A DNA stretch of 64,000 bases from Treponema pectinovorum (GTDB lineage: Bacteria > Spirochaetota > Spirochaetia > Treponematales > Treponemataceae), in NCBI RefSeq assembly GCF_900497595.1, contig NZ_UFQO01000001.1:1-64000 (forward strand). The letters are read 5' to 3'. The notes under the pieces were generated by a model. That model saw only the letters and a list, made by a program, of their open reading frames with translations, made no database searches and had not been told where the DNA came from. Positions 59,578 to 64,000 of the stretch are shown here, piece after piece. Position 1 is the first letter of the stretch. Every line of letters starts with the position of its first letter. Position numbers and translations under genes: made by a program.

Positions 59578-61503
59578 TTAACGGGTGCGCCTTACTCTGT
59601 CAAACAACTGCTGTTTTGTTAAGGTTGTCCAAATTGGCCTTCCGTGTGGGCAGTGTGGGTCTTTTAAGGCTAAGGCTTTTTTTGCCAAATCTTCTGCCGC
59701 GCCCCTGTCCAATACGTAGCCGTCTTTTACGGCGGCTTTGCAGGCTGTCATTGCAGCGACGGAATAGATTATGTCTTTTGGCGAAACAAGGCGGTCTAAA
59801 ATTGCAGCTCTAAAATCTTCTTCGCTTCCTTGCCAGCGCGAATGTACGCTTGAAAACTCAAATTTGCCGTTGCCTGTGTTTTTTCCTGAAAAGCCTGCAT
59901 CTTCGAGCATTTTAAGCGATGAGTTTAAGTATTTTTCTTCATCTTCATCCTGAGTTTCTATTGTGTAAGGAATTAAAAGGTTTTGCCGTTCTGCTTTTGA
60001 TGAAGTTATCTTGTCGAAAAGTATTCTTTCGTGCGCTGCGTGCTGGTCAATAAAATAAACAGTGTCGTTTATCTGAGCAACCAAAAAACAATTCATAACC
60101 GAGCCTATGTAGCAAAAACCATTTTCGTCTAAAGTTGTAAATTGAGGATTTGAAGGATTATCTTCGTTTTTATCCTGTGCAAGTGCTTGCAAGGCAAGGT
60201 CTGCACTCGCGTTTGAAAAATTATGCTCGTTTGCATAGGATTTTTTTTGAATTGAGCTTTCGTAATTAAAAAATTTTGAACGAAAATCGTTTTCGCCAGC
60301 CGTGTTTTTATTTTTGTTTGATGAAGATGAATCTTTTATTGAATAAGGAGAAGAATAAGTTTTTTCGCTAAAAAAAGTTGAAGGCGAATTGTAAGTTGGA
60401 ATTTTGTTTTGGGAACTCTGCTCATATTCAAAATCAAAAAAGGCGTTTGTTTCTTTTTTTGGTTGATTTTTTTGCGTTTCAAAAATTTCTGAGTTTTTTA
60501 TTCCATAAGAGCGAAAGTATTCTTTTACGGTTGAGCTTACTGCGTGATGAATGGCTGAACTGTCCCTGAATCTGACTTCTTTTTTTGCAGGATGAATGTT
60601 AAAGTCCACGAGCGAAGGATTTATCTGTACAAAAAGGCTTGCAACTGGATGAGTTCCATTAGGGAAAAATCCCTGACAGCCGTATTCTATCGCTTGCACA
60701 AGTGAATACTCGACGACGCGTCTTCCGTTTACGTATATATAAATCTGCTTTCTGTCGTTTCTGTAGATGTGGCTTTGTCCTATTACAAGGCGAAAACTCC
60801 AGTCTTTTTCGTCGCTCGATTTTAATTCTGCAAAATTTTCTGGATTTTCATTTAATTGGAGCGCCTGAACAAAGCGCTCTGCAAGGCTTACATCTTTTGG
60901 AAGGTCAAGGCGGACTTGTCCGTCTACTGTAAGGCGGAACGAAATATCCGTTTTGGGAAGAGATTTTTCTATAAATGTTTCTTTGCACAAAAGGTTTTCG
61001 GAAGCTTCTCGTTTTAGAAAGACGCGACGGGCAGGGTAGTTTTCAAAAAGACCTTCGCTCATCACTATAGTTCCTTTGCCGTTTTGAACAGGCGGAATTT
61101 CTTCGATTACGTGGTCTTCTGTTATGCTTGCCGTCATCTTATGGTTGCCGCTTAAAATTGAAAGCCTACTTACAGCCGCAATCGATGCTAAAGCCTCTCC
61201 TCTAAAGCCAAGCGTCGTTAAGTTCATCAGATCGCTTGCGTTTACAATTTTGCTTGTTGCATGTGGGTGGGCGCAGGATGATAAATCATCTTTTGTCATT
61301 CCAAAACCGTTGTCGCTCACCCTTATCTTTTCAATTCCTCCACCACAAATTTCTACACTGATTGAATCTGCGCCACTGTCTACAGCGTTATCCATAAGTT
61401 CACGGACGATTGCGTTTGGTCTGTCTATAACTTCGCCAGCAGCAATTTTTCTTGAAACTTCTGCGCTTAAAACTCTTACGGGGCGACGGATTTGTTTTTC
61501 CAT
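59578..61503 (-). CDS. mutL: DNA mismatch repair protein MutL
   Basis: 641 residues. The N-terminal GHKL ATPase has KIAAGEVIDRPNAIVRELMDNAVDSGA, DNGFGM, ATSKI and LGFRGEAL. The C-terminal dimerisation domain has an endonuclease-type DQHAAHERILFD motif (last Glu replaced by Asp), ACKAAVKDG, and CPHGRPIW near the end, so it is probably a nicking MutL. The linker (about 330-450) is Ser/Asn/Lys-rich. It acts with MutS, not in this window. It starts 4 nt after xseB. Confidence 0.96.
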   Translation of the reverse strand: MEKQIRRPVRVLSAEVSRKIAAGEVIDRPNAIVRELMDNAVDSGADSISVEICGGGIEKIRVSDNGFGMTKDDLSSCAHPHATSKIVNASDLMNLTTLGFRGEALASIAAVSRLSILSGNHKMTASITEDHVIEEIPPVQNGKGTIVMSEGLFENYPARRVFLKREASENLLCKETFIEKSLPKTDISFRLTVDGQVRLDLPKDVSLAERFVQALQLNENPENFAELKSSDEKDWSFRLVIGQSHIYRNDRKQIYIYVNGRRVVEYSLVQAIEYGCQGFFPNGTHPVASLFVQINPSLVDFNIHPAKKEVRFRDSSAIHHAVSSTVKEYFRSYGIKNSEIFETQKNQPKKETNAFFDFEYEQSSQNKIPTYNSPSTFFSEKTYSSPYSIKDSSSSNKNKNTAGENDFRSKFFNYESSIQKKSYANEHNFSNASADLALQALAQDKNEDNPSNPQFTTLDENGFCYIGSVMNCFLVAQINDTVYFIDQHAAHERILFDKITSSKAERQNLLIPYTIETQDEDEEKYLNSSLKMLEDAGFSGKNTGNGKFEFSSVHSRWQGSEEDFRAAILDRLVSPKDIIYSVAAMTACKAAVKDGYVLDRGAAEDLAKKALALKDPHCPHGRPIWTTLTKQQLFDRVRRTR

Positions 61504-61507
61504 AATC

Positions 61508-61801
61508 TTACTGTCTTAAACCTTGTGTGGGTGCTCCAGAAGAGCCACTTTGAGAATCTGTTGAAGAAAAAAGTTCCATCTGAGGTGCAATTTCGTTTTG
61601 CGAAGGGCTGTCTTCTTCTTTTAAAGGCTGATTTGTAAGTATTAAAATTTGCCCTTCAATTTTATCGAGGCTTTCTTCCAATTTTTTTGCAAGTTTTATA
61701 CCTTCTTCAAAGTCCTTTAGTGCATCTTCTAACGAAATGTCTGTCCTTTTTATGTCGTTTGTTAAAGATTCAAGTTTTGAAAGGTTTTCTTCAAATGTCA
61801 T
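61508..61801 (-). CDS. xseB: Exodeoxyribonuclease VII small subunit
   Basis: 97 residues. The core FEENLSKLESLTNDIKRTDISLEDALKDFEEGIKLAKKLEESLDKIEGQILIL is the XseB helical hairpin. The C-terminal 35 residues are Ser/Gln/Pro-rich and family-atypical. It forms the multi-subunit nuclease with XseA, encoded 48 nt upstream. GGAGG precedes the ATG. Confidence 0.93.
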   Translation of the reverse strand: MTFEENLSKLESLTNDIKRTDISLEDALKDFEEGIKLAKKLEESLDKIEGQILILTNQPLKEEDSPSQNEIAPQMELFSSTDSQSGSSGAPTQGLRQ

Positions 61802-61849
61802 TTATTTTTCCTCCACGACAAAAGTTTTGTCGTATTTTTATCGTTTGTT

Positions 61850-63055
61850 TTAAACATTTACGGTTGCAGAAATTTTCCCCTGTGCCGGATATATCTCTAT
61901 TTTTTCTTGAGGCTTTACGTCAAGGCTCGAGCGAACAATTTTTCCGTCTAAGGTTTTTACCATCGAATATCCCCTTGAAAGGATTGTCTTTGGACTTGCG
62001 CCTTCTAAGGTTTGCACGCTTTCTTTTAATTTTTGTCTTATGTCTTTTATCTTTTCTTTTATATTATCTTCAAGTTGCCTTTTTGCGTTATCCAGTCGCA
62101 TTAAATACGGCTGTTCTATCGTCCTAAAGCGCATTTCTAAGGATTCAGGATTAAACGATTTTATCATCAATTTCATCTTTTCGACTTTGGAATTTATAAC
62201 TGTCAAAAGTTCATTTTTATAGCCGTTTAAATCGTTTTTTATATCTATGATTTGAGGAACTGCAAGTTCTGCTGCCGCTGAAGGCGTTGGCGCTCTATAA
62301 TCGGCTGCATAGTCGCAAAGTGCCCAGTCAATTTCGTGCCCTACAGCGCTTATTATTGGAATTTTACTCTGGGCAACCGCACGAACAACAATTTCTTCGC
62401 TAAATGGAAGCAAATCTTCTATTGAACCTCCTCCTCTGCCAACTATCAAAGTGTCTGCAAGGTTAAAATCGTTTGCAGCTTTTATCTGTGTGGCTATCGA
62501 TTTTGCGGCTTCGTTTCCCTGCACGACGGCTGGCAAAATTATAACATTTACGCTTGGATTACGCCGCTTTGTTATCTGCAAGATGTCCCTTAAAGCCGCT
62601 CCTGTTGGACTTGTTATTACGGCGATTGTCTTTGGAAAAAAAGGAATTTTCACTTTGTTTTTTGCATCAAAAAGTCCTTCTTTTGCTAGGCGATTTTTTC
62701 TCTCTTCCAAAATTTGAAGAATATTTCCTTCGCCTGCGATTTCCATTTTAGAAACCACAATCTGATAGCTTCCCCTCGGTGCGTAAACAGAAATCGTTCC
62801 CGTGCAGCGAACTTTTAAACCGTCTTTTGGAATGAAAGAAAGCGAGGATGCTTTTCCACGGAACATAACTGCGCTTATTTGAGCATTTTCGTCTTTTAAT
62901 GTAAAATACAAATGTCCGCTAGAGTTTGGTCTATAGCCTGAAATTTCGCCTTCTAGGTTTATGTTTACAAATGCGCCTTCAAGCAAATCTTTGATGACAG
63001 AAGTTAAATCTGTTACTGAAAAAACTGTATCTGCTGGAAAAAGTTGTGCTGTCAT
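61850..63055 (-). CDS. xseA: Exodeoxyribonuclease VII large subunit
   Basis: 401 residues. An N-terminal OB-fold (FSVTDLTSVIKDLLEGAFVNINLEGEISGYRPNSSGHLYFTLKDENAQISAVMF) is followed by the catalytic domain (FPKTIAVITSPTGAALRDI, LIVGRGGGSIEDLLPFSEEIVVRAVAQSKIPIISAVGHEIDW, DYRAPTPSAAAELAVP). A coiled coil and a C-terminal segment with SRGYSMVKTLDGKIV complete it. It degrades single-stranded DNA from both ends. The start has no Shine-Dalgarno; TAAAAT lies 10 nt upstream with TTGAAC 17 nt before that. Confidence 0.95.
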   Translation of the reverse strand: MTAQLFPADTVFSVTDLTSVIKDLLEGAFVNINLEGEISGYRPNSSGHLYFTLKDENAQISAVMFRGKASSLSFIPKDGLKVRCTGTISVYAPRGSYQIVVSKMEIAGEGNILQILEERKNRLAKEGLFDAKNKVKIPFFPKTIAVITSPTGAALRDILQITKRRNPSVNVIILPAVVQGNEAAKSIATQIKAANDFNLADTLIVGRGGGSIEDLLPFSEEIVVRAVAQSKIPIISAVGHEIDWALCDYAADYRAPTPSAAAELAVPQIIDIKNDLNGYKNELLTVINSKVEKMKLMIKSFNPESLEMRFRTIEQPYLMRLDNAKRQLEDNIKEKIKDIRQKLKESVQTLEGASPKTILSRGYSMVKTLDGKIVRSSLDVKPQEKIEIYPAQGKISATVNV

Positions 63056-63117
63056 AACTCATTGGATTTTATACAATCAATTTATCTTGTTCAATTATGG
63101 AGACGATAATAAAAAAA

Positions 63118-64000
63118 ATGAAAAGCATATCGGTTTTGTTTGCCGCTGGTAAAATTGGACACAAATTTGAAAAAGTTTTTGATTCGCATTCTGCCTTTGA
63201 TTTAAGCCTTGAATTTTCTTTTTCCATAGAATCTTCCATAAAGACTGTTATTTTAGTTGATTCAAAAAATCTTTCTCTCGTAGGACAAGCGATTTCTTCA
63301 TTTATAAAACAAAATTCTGCCGCAAATGAAGATTCATTTAAAATCGTTCAAAATGAAGACTGGACAAACTCCGCTGTTGCCTGTGCCATTGCGGAAGAAA
63401 CTGCACTTTTAAATGTGGATTTTGCAGTTTTTGCTTGGGCGGACAATCCCTTTTTAAACAGAAATCTCAATGAGCAAATCATAAAAAATCACCTTGAATA
63501 CAAGGCCGAATACAGTTTTGCAGACGGTTTTGCTGGTGGTCTTACTGTAGAAGTTGTTGATAGCGGTGCTGCTTCGATAATTGCAGAGCTTTCAAAAGAA
63601 AGCTTAAAATCTTCTGGCGAAAAAAAAGCCGAGCGCAATGCACTTTTTTCAATAATCAGTGCCGATATAAACTCTTTTGAAATTGAAACTGTGATTGCAG
63701 ACAAAGATTACAGAATGTTAAGGCTAAACTTAGAAGCAACTTCAAAATCTGGACTTGTTTTATGCAAAACTCTCTTTGAAATTGCAAAGAACAATGCTAT
63801 CAATTTAAAAAATGGCGATTTTGACGCGTATAAACTTTTGGATCTGGCAGAACAAAGTGCGTTGATTCAGCAGAGCCTTCCTTCGTTTTACAATGTGCAG
63901 ATTTCAAATTCGTATAATACAAAAAGCCTTTATTGCCCTTACGAAAAAATCGATTTTAAAAGGGAACTAAAAAATATGGCTTTGAGCGATTTTAAGGTTT
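63118..64000 (+). CDS. Unfinished gene, possibly spiro-SPASM-type radical SAM protein (5' part)
   Basis: Open from ATG 63118 (MKSISVLFAAGKIGHKFEKVF) to the right window edge, about 294 residues. An in-frame ATG at 63097 is an alternative start. The N-terminal region resembles a nucleotidyltransferase-like fold (VDFAVFAWADNPFLNRNL, YKAEYSFADGFAGGLTVEVVD). No radical SAM cysteines are reached within the window. The start motif and the spirochete context suggest the spiro-SPASM family, whose radical SAM domain would lie downstream; this is tentative. It is divergent from xseA. Confidence 0.5.
   Translation, partial: MKSISVLFAAGKIGHKFEKVFDSHSAFDLSLEFSFSIESSIKTVILVDSKNLSLVGQAISSFIKQNSAANEDSFKIVQNEDWTNSAVACAIAEETALLNVDFAVFAWADNPFLNRNLNEQIIKNHLEYKAEYSFADGFAGGLTVEVVDSGAASIIAELSKESLKSSGEKKAERNALFSIISADINSFEIETVIADKDYRMLRLNLEATSKSGLVLCKTLFEIAKNNAINLKNGDFDAYKLLDLAEQSALIQQSLPSFYNVQISNSYNTKSLYCPYEKIDFKRELKNMALSDFKV

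Noticed and set aside
1-64000. CRISPR arrays, insertion sequences, integrases or prophage genes
   Set aside because: No regularly spaced direct repeats with unique spacers and no transposase, integrase or phage structural proteins are visible. The tRNA cluster at 36.8-37.0 kb has no adjacent integrase.

Overview
The window is an AT-rich bacterial chromosome segment whose gene content points to a host-associated treponeme (Spirochaetes, Treponemataceae). The main clues are the GreA carrying a roughly 750-residue N-terminal extension, the cytidylate kinase fused to ribosomal protein S1, many lipoproteins with spirochete-like lipoboxes ending in SC, many TPR periplasmic proteins, a TRAP transporter and a K+-dependent-type membrane pyrophosphatase. 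I see no insertion sequences, prophage, CRISPR array, rRNA or replication origin. The species assignment is inference.

Layout. 1-3.7 kb: a secreted PEGA-like protein cut by the window edge, an M23 peptidase, a small membrane protein, a 2[4Fe-4S] ferredoxin, then divergent deoC and rubredoxin. 3.9-10.6 kb: a clostripain-family lipoprotein with a partner lipoprotein, an MBL-fold hydrolase, a PTS EIIC-like membrane protein and a divergent CobD-like PLP enzyme. 10.7-14.5 kb: the long GreA and a helical repeat protein. 14.6-28.3 kb: a long plus-strand run (rpe, three TPR or envelope proteins, recA, folK, scpA, scpB, an RsuA/RluB-type pseudouridine synthase, cmk-rpsA, a sigma-54 activator, a TPR membrane protein and a lipoprotein). 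28.7-31.8 kb: a TRAP transporter operon. 31.8-35.3 kb: a radical SAM protein and hppA.

35.5-40 kb holds small hypothetical genes, three tRNA genes (Pro, Val, Val), a ComFB-domain protein and an aconitase. 40.2-51.7 kb holds two envelope or PilZ-like proteins, serS, a SIMPL-domain lipoprotein, a three-gene smc operon, a DEAD-box helicase and a divergent glycosyltransferase. 51.8-57.5 kb is a minus-strand cluster: TPR/Mrr-like, metallophosphoesterase, ParB-fold, RsbU-like phosphatase, STAS antagonist and RsbW-like kinase. It reads as a complete partner-switching signalling module. 57.7-64 kb holds a TPR protein, xseA-xseB-mutL, and the start of an unfinished gene that may be a spiro-SPASM-type protein.

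The most notable points are these. The Smc has intact head motifs but no recognisable canonical hinge, although ScpA and ScpB are encoded 25 kb away. A family of GC-rich, hairpin-dense intergenic elements recurs seven times; three copies share an exact 10-mer. Several genes have a -10 hexamer only 6-12 nt before the start codon and no Shine-Dalgarno, suggesting leaderless or near-leaderless mRNAs. The cmk-rpsA fusion has a good internal ribosome binding site at the junction. Two tRNA-Val(UAC) genes share identical bodies but have compensated acceptor-stem differences. The hppA leader contains a terminator-like hairpin, and the TRAP promoter is preceded by three direct repeats.
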